Positions 1 through 8,221 of a DNA stretch of 64,000 nt are shown piece after piece. Under the pieces are notes generated by a model. That model was given only the letters and a program-made list of their open reading frames with translations, did no database searches and was not told where the DNA came from. The first letter of the stretch is position 1. The number at the start of each line of letters is the position of its first letter. Source of the DNA: Candidatus Formimonas warabiya (GTDB taxonomy: Bacteria > Bacillota > Dehalobacteriia > Dehalobacteriales > Dehalobacteriaceae); assembly GCF_002777255.1 (NCBI RefSeq), contig NZ_CP017634.1:3670903-3734902 (forward strand), read 5' to 3'. A program made the translations under genes and the position numbers.

Positions 1-407
1 AGGGGATATTTATTTTTCGTGATCCCGGGGTCCAGTCCCACCAGTTCCAGGAGTTCCACGACACGCTTATCTATGCGCCCTTTATCCCATCCGTGTAACT
101 TGGGCACGATAGCGATATTCTGGGCGATTGTGAGGTGAGGCAACAAACCTATATGCTGAATAACGTAACCAATATTCATCCTCAGACGGTTCGGATCGGT
201 ATCCTTGATATTTTTGCCGTCGATAAATACGTCTCCTGACGTGGTTTCGATCATACCGTTAATCAGACGGATCGTGGTACTTTTGCCGCAGCCGGAAGGG
301 CCGACCAAAACGGTGATTTCACCGGTCTCCATGATCATGGACAGATTGTCGACCGCTTTGAACGACTGGCCTGGGTATGTTTTTGTCACATTTTTTAATT
401 CGATCAT
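1..407 (-). CDS. opuCA: OpuC-type glycine betaine/choline ABC transporter ATP-binding protein (partial, 3' end outside window)
   Basis: This is the ATPase of a quaternary-amine ABC importer and powers uptake across the cell membrane. Only the first 135 residues are present because the gene runs off the left edge. The start ATG follows a GAGGTG ribosome site. Walker A (GPSGCGKST) is at residues 36-44 and a Q-loop glutamine sits in YVIQH near residue 85. The spacing and the wording around Walker A and the Q-loop fit the OpuCA/ProV class rather than a generic ABC protein. It is the third gene of a leftward operon after a substrate-binding lipoprotein and a permease. The substrate (betaine, choline or carnitine) cannot be fixed from sequence; the nearby MttB operon makes a trimethylammonium compound likely. 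The CBS domains usual for OpuCA would lie outside the window. Confidence 0.9.
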   Translation of the reverse strand, partial: MIELKNVTKTYPGQSFKAVDNLSMIMETGEITVLVGPSGCGKSTTIRLINGMIETTSGDVFIDGKNIKDTDPNRLRMNIGYVIQHIGLLPHLTIAQNIAIVPKLHGWDKGRIDKRVVELLELVGLDPGITKNKYP

Positions 408-472
408 CGTTATTCACCTCATGACATGTTTTTCAGCCAATTCATAAACCTAGACAGCTGCATTTGCAAGCA

Positions 473-1126
473 TTAGTTTCTTCCCACGCGCAGCCCCTTC
501 GGAACCATTTTCTTCTCACAAAAGGCCAGGATATAATCCATCACCAATGAAATGATGCACAAAGAAACCGAACCTACGATCAACATCTCCATATAATGCC
601 GATTCATGCCGTCGAAAATAAATTGGCCGAGATTTTTCTCGCCGATAAACACCGCGATCGTCGACATACCTGTGGTCATGATTACAGTCGTACGAAAACC
701 GGCAAACATTACCGGCATTGCCAGTGGTAGCTGTACCTTTTTCAGAATTTGATTTTTATTCAGGCCCATGCCTTTAGCGGCTTCAATGACCGTTTTATCC
801 ACCCCTGATATCCCAACGTATACATTGCGGACCAGCGGCATCATCGAATACAATACCATTGCCACTAAAGCTGAGGTACGGCCGATACCTAAGAAGGGAA
901 TTGACATAAAAATAACAAACAAAGCCAAGCTGGGCGTACAGTAGATAAAATTTGCCACAGTCATCACTTTTTGAGCATACTTTCGGTGCCGGACCAAGAA
1001 TATGCCCAGAGGGACCCACAATATCAGTGATATAACCGTCACCAGGATAATTAGCTCAAACTGATTGGCAATATACTGTAAAAATTTATCTGAATAATTG
1101 TTTAAGAATTTTATATAGGACTCCAA
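473..1126 (-). CDS. opuCB: OpuC/ProW-type ABC transporter permease
   Basis: This is the membrane subunit of the osmolyte importer, about 217 residues with five or six hydrophobic segments. It carries the EAA loop (EAAKGMGLNKNQILKKVQLP), which docks onto the ATPase. I chose the TTG at 1126 because AGGGGG lies about 7 bases upstream. The ATG at 1153 in the same frame has no ribosome site. The gene sits between the binding-protein gene and the ATPase gene. The usual second OpuC permease (OpuCD) is not between these genes, so the system may use one permease as a homodimer, or the second gene may lie beyond the left edge. Confidence 0.88.
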   Translation of the reverse strand: MESYIKFLNNYSDKFLQYIANQFELIILVTVISLILWVPLGIFLVRHRKYAQKVMTVANFIYCTPSLALFVIFMSIPFLGIGRTSALVAMVLYSMMPLVRNVYVGISGVDKTVIEAAKGMGLNKNQILKKVQLPLAMPVMFAGFRTTVIMTTGMSTIAVFIGEKNLGQFIFDGMNRHYMEMLIVGSVSLCIISLVMDYILAFCEKKMVPKGLRVGRN

Positions 1127-1254
1127 AGTACTACCCCCTACTAATACCCACATTCAACTGGTCAATAAGAGTATCTTAACAAAGGCCGTCACCGACCCCT
1201 ACACGGGGGGCCGGGCAGCCTCACGTTATGTTTGCGGGCAGCGGTCAACAAATA

Positions 1255-2250
1255 TTATTTGATTAAACCCTTCTCTTTCAGGAACGCCACAGAGACTTGG
1301 TCCTCGGGAGTTTGGTCAAGGTCGACTTTTGCTATCTGTTCAGTAATATTAGTCACGGTAAAGATAGAGCTCAGGGTCTTCATATCTTCTGCCAGATTTG
1401 GGAATGTTTCCAGCAGGTCGGCGCGGACAATGGGCGCAGCATAGTAATTCTGGAAAGCGTGCTTATCATCCTCCAGGACAGCCAGTCCAAGCTTTACAAT
1501 CTTCGGATCTGTGGTGCCTAATTCTGTAATATCAATCTCCTTGTTCACCAAAGCTTCAGGATCAAGCCCCATCGACAGCGTCACGCAGTCTTCACGCGGC
1601 ATGGAAAAATCATAGATCTTTTCCAAAAGGGGCAGGCCATCTTCTCTCGTCTGATATTCCGGTGAAGCAGACATCTTGAAATGCTCGCCGTTTTTGATCA
1701 AATCAGCCATTTCGGAGAATTTGGTGATATGATATTTGTCCAGGATCTCCTGTCTGGTGCAAAAGCAGTATGTATCGTTGATGTCGGACTTATCCAGCCA
1801 GATGATACCGTTCGTTTTCTCATCCCAGTCTTTGACAGCAGTATAGCATTGGTCAGGGTCAAGTATCGGCTCTGGCGCAGCCATTTCGCCCATGGCGATA
1901 CTGCCGTCATATTCCCAGTACAGGTCTACCTCGTCGTTTTTCAAACCAGCGCGCAAGATGCCTCTGGAACCTAAGTTGAGGTTCGATTCAACCGGATATC
2001 CCAGATATTTTAAATAATCATAGGTCATCTGGCCCAGCAGGACGTTCTCTGTAAAATTAAGCGAGGAAATAACGATCGGATCGGCATCTGCCGGGATAAC
2101 CCTGTCACCAGAAGCGTCGCCCGTATTGGCCTGATCCTCGGCCGTACTGTCAGTCGGCGCACCCGTATCTTTGGCGCCGCAAGCAGAGAACAAAACCAGA
2201 GAAGACATTAGGACCACCATCATCAGAATTAATAACCAAGTTCTTTTCAT
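1255..2250 (-). CDS. opuCC: OpuCC/OsmF-type substrate-binding lipoprotein
   Basis: This is a 331-residue solute-binding protein of the OpuAC/OsmF type that captures quaternary amines outside the cell. Residues 1-24 are a lipoprotein signal ending in the lipobox LFSAC, so the protein is tethered to the membrane by lipidated Cys. An acidic Asp/Thr/Ser-rich linker follows, then the ligand-binding domain beginning around VISSLNFTENVLLGQ. The ATG follows GAGGAGG. It is the first gene of the operon, about 115 bases downstream of the start predicted from a sigma-54 promoter. The order binding protein-permease-ATPase is unusual for opuC operons, which often begin with the ATPase. The family call is strong; ligand identity is inferred from context. 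Confidence 0.9.
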   Translation of the reverse strand: MKRTWLLILMMVVLMSSLVLFSACGAKDTGAPTDSTAEDQANTGDASGDRVIPADADPIVISSLNFTENVLLGQMTYDYLKYLGYPVESNLNLGSRGILRAGLKNDEVDLYWEYDGSIAMGEMAAPEPILDPDQCYTAVKDWDEKTNGIIWLDKSDINDTYCFCTRQEILDKYHITKFSEMADLIKNGEHFKMSASPEYQTREDGLPLLEKIYDFSMPREDCVTLSMGLDPEALVNKEIDITELGTTDPKIVKLGLAVLEDDKHAFQNYYAAPIVRADLLETFPNLAEDMKTLSSIFTVTNITEQIAKVDLDQTPEDQVSVAFLKEKGLIK

Positions 2251-2377
2251 GTACGCATCCTCCTCGTATAAATAGTTTTATATCTATATAACCGTCAACA
2301 TGAGACGGAATATAGGTCTGATTGGGAGATCCGGAACTAATAATCAATTTGTGATTACTTCATCATTTAATTGATGA

Positions 2378-2393
2378 TGCAATTTTCGTGCCA
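2378..2393 (-). promoter_or_regulatory. Sigma-54 (-24/-12) promoter of the opuC-type operon
   Basis: On the minus strand the bases read TGGCACGAAAATTGCA. This matches the RpoN consensus TGGCAC-N5-TTGCA exactly, with ten bases between the GG and GC dinucleotides. Transcription would begin near 2367 and run into the substrate-binding protein gene at 2250. The adjacent divergent gene encodes a sigma-54 activator, which supports function. Confidence 0.9.
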
Positions 2394-2470
2394 CACTATT
2401 CTATTGCCTAATATATACTTAAAAGCTTGTTTGCCTTCTTTCTACGGGTACGTCTATGCATGAACATGGC

Positions 2471-2515
2471 TATTGGGCGCATTGCTATTTGGCGCATTGC
2501 CATTTGGCAGCGCAA
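2471..2515. promoter_or_regulatory. Three tandem 15-bp repeats, probable activator (UAS) sites
   Basis: Three imperfect copies with 15-bp period begin at 2471, 2486 and 2501: TATTGGGCGCATTGC, TATTTGGCGCATTGC, CATTTGGCAGCGCAA. They lie about 105-150 bp upstream of the start expected from the sigma-54 promoter and upstream of the activator gene. This is the usual place for enhancer sites of a sigma-54 activator. The role is inferred from position and repetition. The internal TGGC...TTGC pairs are too close together to be promoters themselves. Confidence 0.6.
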
Positions 2516-2661
2516 ATCTTTTTTGCATAATAAAGTCTAGGATACATAATTTTAATCTATTTGCAATTTTGTATGGTACAATTACAAATATAGCACAGTT
2601 TAATTTTCTTTGTAGATCAATAATGGCTTAGAAAATACTACCAATTTTCAGGAGATGTCAT

Positions 2662-4353
2662 ATGATTTCAATGAATATAATTTGTCAGGTTGACCGCCAC
2701 AGCATCATACGCAACATCATATCTATTAATAGATCCAACAACAATAACCACCGGTTTGATTTGTTTCTTGATCGGCCTTTAAAGGATTTCATCAATCTTG
2801 ATGATAATTCTCATTCCGGAATTATAACAATAGAAGGAACCACAGCAAATTATTATAAATTCACCAATCCATGTCATGATAATTTTACGGTTTTCATCAC
2901 AAACTCAATTTATTGTTTGAACATATATGAAGCTGCCTTAGACAAAGTATCTGACGGCATAAATATTTTTGATAAGAATGGTTATTTACTTTTTTCTAAT
3001 ATAAAGGCGCAACAAATTGAAAATTCAAATAGGAAAGTCACCATTGGTAAGCATCTGCTCGACATTTATCATTTTGATCTTGATAAAAGCCAAAGACAAG
3101 GTTTCATTAATAGCGAAAATCCGATTAATGACTATTGCGATTATTTCAAATCTCAATATTCAAATCAATTTGTGTCGACCCTCAATTCAACGCTACCAGT
3201 CTTCGTGAATAACGAAATGGAAGCAATAGTAAGTGTTGTGAATTCCAAAGAACAACTCGAATCAAATAACAAAAAACTTTTAAAACTTAAAGCATGTCTC
3301 AAAAAGGATAAACCACAGATTAATTCTAAATCCATTAATATGTACTACAGTTTTCGAGATATTATTGGAAATAATCCTGATTTTTTAAAGGCTGTTAATC
3401 TTGCTTCTTTAGTTGCCGATCGAGAATGTTCTGTTCTTTTGTACGGCGAAACAGGCACCGGAAAGGAGCTTTTTGCCCAAAGTATTCATTCTGCAAGTTT
3501 AAGAAAAACAAAAAATTTTGTGGCTCTTAATTGTGCGGCAATTCCGGAGAATTTGGCTGAAAGTATTTTATTCGGAACAGAGAAAGGTAGTTTTACAGGT
3601 AGTATCAACAAAGAGGGGTTACTCTTCGAAGCCAATGGAGGTACTATTTTGCTTGATGAACTTAATTCTTTGGAAATTTCTATTCAAGCAAAACTTTTAA
3701 GGGTTCTTCAAGAAAAGAAATATCGAAAAGTTGGGGGTTCAAAGGATATTGACTGTGATGTTCGGATTATATCAGCAATAAATGAAGATCCTTTGGAAGC
3801 AGTAGAATCTGGTAAAATACGTTCAGATTTATTCTATAGATTGAATACTATTTCCATCCACATTCCTCCTCTAAGAGACAGAAGTGATGATATTATTCTA
3901 TTATGTGAATACTTTCTAAATAAATATAACATCCTTAATAATTCATGCTACAGCATTCATCCTGATGTGATCCAGTTATTCAAAAACTATTTATGGCCTG
4001 GAAACACTAGAGAGCTTCTGCACGCTATAGAGTATTCTGTAACAATAGCTAAGAATGATATAATCACACTCAATGATATTCCGACTCACATCAAAAACTC
4101 TATCAACACAAATATATTTTCATCCCCAAAAGAGTCTAAAAATAAATCTATCACATCTTTTACACAGCCATTTCCCTCAGAAAAAATAGTTTTGGACCAT
4201 CTCGATAAAATGATGGAAGAATATGAAAAGAAAATTATTATCACTTCATTAACAAATCATGCCGGAAATATTACAAAGACTGCCGAAGCTCTTGGAATAT
4301 CCCGTCAAGGCATGCAATACAGAATAAAGAAATACCATATTCACCATAGGTAG
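2662..4353 (+). CDS. Sigma-54-dependent transcriptional activator (PAS-AAA+-Fis HTH)
   Basis: This 563-residue enhancer-binding protein resembles RocR in layout. A divergent N-terminal region and a PAS-like segment (near residues 90-200, around DKVSDGINIFDKNG) are followed by a AAA+ ATPase domain from about residue 230. The C-terminal Fis-type helix-turn-helix is NITKTAEALGISRQGMQYRI. Walker A is GETGTGKE and Walker B is GGTILLDEL. The sigma-54 contact loop reads GSFTGS instead of GAFTGA, a conservative variant. There is no receiver domain, so it probably senses a small ligand directly. ATG follows GGAG. It is divergent from the opuC operon, which has a perfect -24/-12 promoter, and a second such promoter drives the MttB operon; control of both is inferred. 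The gene is much richer in A+T than most of the window. Confidence 0.92.
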   Translation: MISMNIICQVDRHSIIRNIISINRSNNNNHRFDLFLDRPLKDFINLDDNSHSGIITIEGTTANYYKFTNPCHDNFTVFITNSIYCLNIYEAALDKVSDGINIFDKNGYLLFSNIKAQQIENSNRKVTIGKHLLDIYHFDLDKSQRQGFINSENPINDYCDYFKSQYSNQFVSTLNSTLPVFVNNEMEAIVSVVNSKEQLESNNKKLLKLKACLKKDKPQINSKSINMYYSFRDIIGNNPDFLKAVNLASLVADRECSVLLYGETGTGKELFAQSIHSASLRKTKNFVALNCAAIPENLAESILFGTEKGSFTGSINKEGLLFEANGGTILLDELNSLEISIQAKLLRVLQEKKYRKVGGSKDIDCDVRIISAINEDPLEAVESGKIRSDLFYRLNTISIHIPPLRDRSDDIILLCEYFLNKYNILNNSCYSIHPDVIQLFKNYLWPGNTRELLHAIEYSVTIAKNDIITLNDIPTHIKNSINTNIFSSPKESKNKSITSFTQPFPSEKIVLDHLDKMMEEYEKKIIITSLTNHAGNITKTAEALGISRQGMQYRIKKYHIHHR

Positions 4354-4703
4354 CTTAGGGTTTATAAAATCATTTCTCTCTTCAAATAGTTCCTCCGAAA
4401 ACTCGCTACTAGCTGCATCTTGGAACGGGGTGTTATGGAAAACACATTCGGTAAAAGGAAGAATTATGGGGACGGTCCTATTGAGTCAATTGCTGGCATC
4501 ATTCGGATCGTCCCCTGTTTCTCTAAAAACTAATTATTTACCCTGATCCTATACCTTCTAATTCTATGCGGTTTATTTTATAGTGTAATCTGAATTTTAG
4601 GTGAACCAACCATAAAAGTACCTGCTAAACCTTTTTGCTCCGAACCGATTTCCAGAATAATCCCCAGGTATCCTTGAAATATGCGACAAATAATCTTATC
4701 TCC
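4354..4703. other. Intergenic region with one dispersed inverted repeat
   Basis: There is no convincing gene between the converging activator and DMT permease genes. The only structure seen is an imperfect inverted repeat at 4468-4515, with GGGGACGGTCC on the left and GGATCGTCCCC on the right. It shares its core with repeats near 43.7 kb and 57.9 kb. I see no strong U-tailed terminator here. Confidence 0.6.
4468..4515. repeat. Dispersed inverted repeat, GGGGACGG family
   Basis: The arms are GGGGACGGTCC and GGATCGTCCCC (10 of 11 bases pair) around a 26-base centre. The same GGGGACGG core occurs in the inverted repeats at 43728-43782 and 57929-57959, which suggests a mobile or amplified intergenic element. 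Confidence 0.55.
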
Positions 4704-5762
4704 CTAATTCCGCAATTTTAGTAATTCTTTAGGATTAGCCACCACTAACAAAGTTCCAAAAGTTATAATGCAAGCCCCAATGACACCTTGGACTGTTATT
4801 GAATAGCTATAAAGACCACATTTGGAAAATACGATACCAAACAGAATACTCCACAAAGGGTAAGTAACATTGAAAGCCATTGCCCGTCCCACACCAGTCA
4901 TATTGAGAGACTTGTACCATGCAACATAAGATAACCCGCCGGCTAACCCTGCCACTGCCACCCACATCATGGGTACGCCTGCTTTGAAAGCGCCAGCAAA
5001 AATATCCCAGCCCGCTAAGCCTGCTCCAACAATAAGTCCTGCCAAAGGTACTACTAAAATGAGCAGGGTAAAGCCCGAAAAAATTTCCCTTAGCCCAAGA
5101 GCCACATCTGAATCAATCAAATCCATGCCGAAAGTGGCTATCACACCCTCAAGAGCCCAACCAACAACCGGCAAAAAAGAGAAAAAGATGCCCAGATAAA
5201 AGTAAGGAAAATCCTCCAGGCCACCTTGTGGCGGTGTGTACGAAACTACATATGCCCCTGCCATACAGGCGATAATCCCCACCCAAACCCGGAAATTAAT
5301 TTTTTCCTTAAGAAAAATCACACCTAATATTGCACCCACAGCGGGATAAATAGCGGAAATGGAAATCGCATAAGTGGCTCCTGCCAAATTAAGAGCAATT
5401 AAATAGGAGCCCATTCCAATGGGTCCGCCAAATAGCGCTCCCAGCAAAATAATCTTTCCCGGCTTTGTTCTTAATGATCGGGCGTATTCAACCCAACGTC
5501 CGGTAACAATATTGTATATAGCCACCCACCCTCCCGCAAACAAATCATGCATCGCTGCTGAGGCCAGACAAGCTACAATCACAGTAGCAAGAGAATACCC
5601 TTTGATCCAGAAGGGAGCCAGATAGCCCGCAATTGTGAGAAGAACACCGTCTAACCCCCAAGCCGCCCCCGAAATGATGCCGAGATAAAGACCTTTTTTG
5701 GCATATCTCAATTGATGATTGACAAGAGCCTGTTGTGCCTGCAAACTGGTTTCCATGGCCAT
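4704..5762 (-). CDS. DMT superfamily (EamA) permease
   Basis: This 352-residue integral membrane protein has about ten hydrophobic segments in two EamA-like halves. The second element of each half resembles AISISAIYPAVGAILGVIFLKEK, typical of drug/metabolite transporters. It is clearly a paralogue of the permease at 9885-10907: both share AKKGL near the N-terminus, the GxxWALEGVxATxGMD segment and the ending VVANPKE. It closes the MttB operon, after the corrinoid-protein gene. ATG follows AAGGGG. The substrate is unknown; export of a demethylated product or uptake of a substrate are both possible. Confidence 0.85.
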   Translation of the reverse strand: MAMETSLQAQQALVNHQLRYAKKGLYLGIISGAAWGLDGVLLTIAGYLAPFWIKGYSLATVIVACLASAAMHDLFAGGWVAIYNIVTGRWVEYARSLRTKPGKIILLGALFGGPIGMGSYLIALNLAGATYAISISAIYPAVGAILGVIFLKEKINFRVWVGIIACMAGAYVVSYTPPQGGLEDFPYFYLGIFFSFLPVVGWALEGVIATFGMDLIDSDVALGLREIFSGFTLLILVVPLAGLIVGAGLAGWDIFAGAFKAGVPMMWVAVAGLAGGLSYVAWYKSLNMTGVGRAMAFNVTYPLWSILFGIVFSKCGLYSYSITVQGVIGACIITFGTLLVVANPKELLKLRN

Positions 5763-5978
5763 TAGATTACCCCTTTTCTCTACTCTATTTTTTTAAATCC
5801 TAATCATCTATATAACTCTTGGCAAATCTATAAATTTATTACGTGTTTAAGCATCAAATTATCATAAAGAACTGCTCAAATAAAAGCAGCCCTTTATGCA
5901 CGAATATTTATCCCATTATTAACAATCTTTTTTCTCTAATTTAGGAAGCGGAATCTCTTGATATCTCTCCTTCCTACC

Positions 5979-6605
5979 CTAGCCAATCAGCTTTGCGCAC
6001 AATTCTACCGCGGAAGCAGCATCGGGTGCAAATCCGTCGGCCCCGATTTCGTCAGCAAAATCCTGGGAGATCGGAGCCCCGCCCACAATACATTTTACTT
6101 TTAGACCTTCTTCTTTGATTAATTCAATGGTGTCTTTCATATGCAGCATCGTGGTGGTGAGAAGAGCAGACATAGCCACGATGTCCGGATGATGTTCTTC
6201 AATAGCTGCGACAAATTTTTCGGGGGCAATGTCGATTCCTAAATTGATCACTTTGAAACCGCCGCTTTCCATCATCATACCAACCAGGTTCTTCCCAATG
6301 TCATGGAGGTCTCCTTTTACAGTTCCTAAAAGAATCTTTCCTTTGCTGGGCATGTCTTTTTCGGCGATCAAGGGTTTGACGAGCTCGATGCCGGCAGCCA
6401 TGGACTTTGCTGACATGAGCACTTCCGGAACGAACATTTCGCCATTTTTAAACCGGGCACCGACTATGTTCATACCGGCGATTAAGCCCTGGTTGATGAT
6501 TTCGAGGGGATTCGCTCCTGCGTCTACCAGAGCTTTTACTTGTTCTTTAACCTGTGCTTCTTTCCCGGAAATAACACTTTGGGACAATGCTTCAAAATTT
6601 GCCAT
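5979..6605 (-). CDS. Corrinoid (B12-binding) protein of a methyltransferase system, MtbC/MttC-like
   Basis: This 208-residue protein carries the methyl group on a cobamide cofactor between a substrate methyltransferase and a downstream acceptor. It has an N-terminal helical cap (residues 1-85) and a C-terminal Rossmann-like B12 domain. GDLHDIGKN holds the lower-ligand His of the DxHxxG motif. SALLTTTM and GGAPIS are the other conserved cobalamin-contact segments. It is a close match in layout to MtbC/MttC/MtmC proteins. It follows the MttB-family gene by 161 bases that contain a strong hairpin. ATG follows AAGGGAG. The methyl acceptor enzyme and the corrinoid-activating ATPase are not in this window. 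Confidence 0.93.
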   Translation of the reverse strand: MANFEALSQSVISGKEAQVKEQVKALVDAGANPLEIINQGLIAGMNIVGARFKNGEMFVPEVLMSAKSMAAGIELVKPLIAEKDMPSKGKILLGTVKGDLHDIGKNLVGMMMESGGFKVINLGIDIAPEKFVAAIEEHHPDIVAMSALLTTTMLHMKDTIELIKEEGLKVKCIVGGAPISQDFADEIGADGFAPDAASAVELCAKLIG

Positions 6606-6651
6606 ACTCTTAATTCTCCCTTTAATATTTTGTATGTATTTATTTGAGCAA

Positions 6652-6699
6652 GCTCAAAGATTCAGATAAAGATTTCTTACTTCATCTGAATTTTTGAGC
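6652..6699. other. Strong intergenic hairpin between mttB-like and corrinoid-protein genes
   Basis: GCTCAAAGATTCAGAT (6652-6667) pairs with ATCTGAATTTTTGAGC (6684-6699) at 15 of 16 positions around a 16-base loop. No U tract follows on the minus strand, so it is more likely an mRNA processing or stabilising stem than a terminator. It could adjust the ratio of corrinoid protein to methyltransferase; that role is inferred. Confidence 0.6.
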
Positions 6700-6766
6700 T
6701 GCAAGGACATCGCTTAATGGACGTTTTATTCCCATCTCATAATTATTTATTGACGAAGATACATGT

Positions 6767-8206
6767 TTAAATTTTGCGCTCAATTTTGGCAATAAAATCT
6801 TTCATTGCTTTTTCTTGCTCGGCATCAAGTAAAGTTTCAGGAGCATTTGCTAAGATCTGTGCTACTTTTCTCCGGGCAGATTCCACAACATCTTGCTGCC
6901 CATCTTGTTCCCATGCATCATAAGATCTCCAATCGGATACGGTAGGCTGCCAGCCGTCCCGGAGGTGCATCATGGTGGAATCACTCGTCAGAAAATCCTG
7001 GCAAGCTTTTGCACTAAGCAAATCAGCCATACCCATAGACTCCGGGTCCGTATTCATCCCGTTGATCATATAACGGACTCTGGCAATCAGTTCATCGTCC
7101 AGTACGGTTTTTTCCAATGATGAGGCCAATAGATTCGCTAAAGTACCCACTGTTTGGCTGGTAAGGTTTACCCCGGCCAGGGCCGAGAACAAAAAGCTCT
7201 GCATGGTTTCCATACCTGATTGATAGTCAATAATCTTGGAACTGGTAACTCCCGTTTGAGCCCGGGCCGGCATATGATAAAAATTTTTAAACATTTGGAT
7301 TGTGGCGCCAAGCATCAAAGCGGTATCGGGGCTTGCACATTCCCAAGTGGCAAAACGCATATTGCCATACGTTAAAGAGGCTGAAGCTACCACAGGAACA
7401 CCGGGCCTTACCAATTGAGCGTAAACAAGGCCTGCCAACGATTCAGCCACTGTCAAAATTACCGTTGCGTACAAATAAATGGGAGAGGTAATCCCGGTCA
7501 TAGGAGCCGATACTAGAATAATCGGCTGATTATGTTCCGCGTATACCTTTATTCCTTCACAGGCAAAATTGGAATAAAAGAAAGGCGAATTGGAACATAC
7601 GGCATGCCAGGTAACATAGTGACTGTCTAAATATCCTTCCCGGCCGTAAGCAATTTCAAAAAGTTGGAGGCACTGTTCTTTCTGAGCAATGGCATCTAGT
7701 TCCATGGGGCTTAAGATAGGTTTATCGCTGTGCTGCATAGAACTAAGGACGCAATATAAACCTTTGACTTTTTCATTCACATCCATCGGGCTCAAGGGCT
7801 GAAAACCTGCAATATTTACATTGTCACAAGCCTGGTATACTTTTTGTAAATCAGCAAAATCTTTTAAAGTGGGGGTATGTCGATTCCCTTTGTGATCGGA
7901 AACAAAAACTTCCCCACCGGCAGGGTGAATTAATAAACCCTCTCCAACGGTCACACTTTTTTGGGGGTTCAATGCCTCCAAGCGAAAGGTTTTAGGGCAT
8001 TGGGCCACACATTTCTCCACTAATTCTTTATTCATAAAAACGGTATGATCCTCGATTCTGGCCCCATGTTTGCGAAAGGTTTCAATCGTGTTATCCGATT
8101 CGAAGACAATTCCCCGTTTGCTCAATAATTCCAATGCTTTTTCATGAACCATATTCATCTCATCCGGAGACAATACTTTTACCTGAGATGACAAATTCAT
8201 AATCAT
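6767..8206 (-). CDS. Trimethylamine methyltransferase (MttB) superfamily protein, non-pyrrolysine type
   Basis: This roughly 479-residue TIM-barrel methyltransferase should move a methyl group from a methylated amine to the Co(I) corrinoid protein encoded next door. It is full length without any in-frame amber codon. It therefore belongs to the non-pyrrolysine branch, whose characterised members demethylate glycine betaine, carnitine, proline betaine or related compounds. The OpuC importer nearby favours such a quaternary amine. I chose the ATG at 8206, 4 bases after AGAAGGG; an in-frame TTG lies directly upstream and another ATG is at 8200. The gene is 15 bases downstream of the phosphotransferase-like gene. 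The precise substrate cannot be read from sequence. Confidence 0.92.
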   Translation of the reverse strand: MIMNLSSQVKVLSPDEMNMVHEKALELLSKRGIVFESDNTIETFRKHGARIEDHTVFMNKELVEKCVAQCPKTFRLEALNPQKSVTVGEGLLIHPAGGEVFVSDHKGNRHTPTLKDFADLQKVYQACDNVNIAGFQPLSPMDVNEKVKGLYCVLSSMQHSDKPILSPMELDAIAQKEQCLQLFEIAYGREGYLDSHYVTWHAVCSNSPFFYSNFACEGIKVYAEHNQPIILVSAPMTGITSPIYLYATVILTVAESLAGLVYAQLVRPGVPVVASASLTYGNMRFATWECASPDTALMLGATIQMFKNFYHMPARAQTGVTSSKIIDYQSGMETMQSFLFSALAGVNLTSQTVGTLANLLASSLEKTVLDDELIARVRYMINGMNTDPESMGMADLLSAKACQDFLTSDSTMMHLRDGWQPTVSDWRSYDAWEQDGQQDVVESARRKVAQILANAPETLLDAEQEKAMKDFIAKIERKI

Positions 8207-8221
8207 CAATCCCTTCTAATC

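Noticed and set aside
2471-2500. TTGGGCGCATTGC and TTGGCGCATTGC as extra sigma-54 promoters
   Set aside because: The GG and GC dinucleotides are only 6-7 bases apart instead of ten, and the units are tandemly repeated; they fit protein-binding repeats better.
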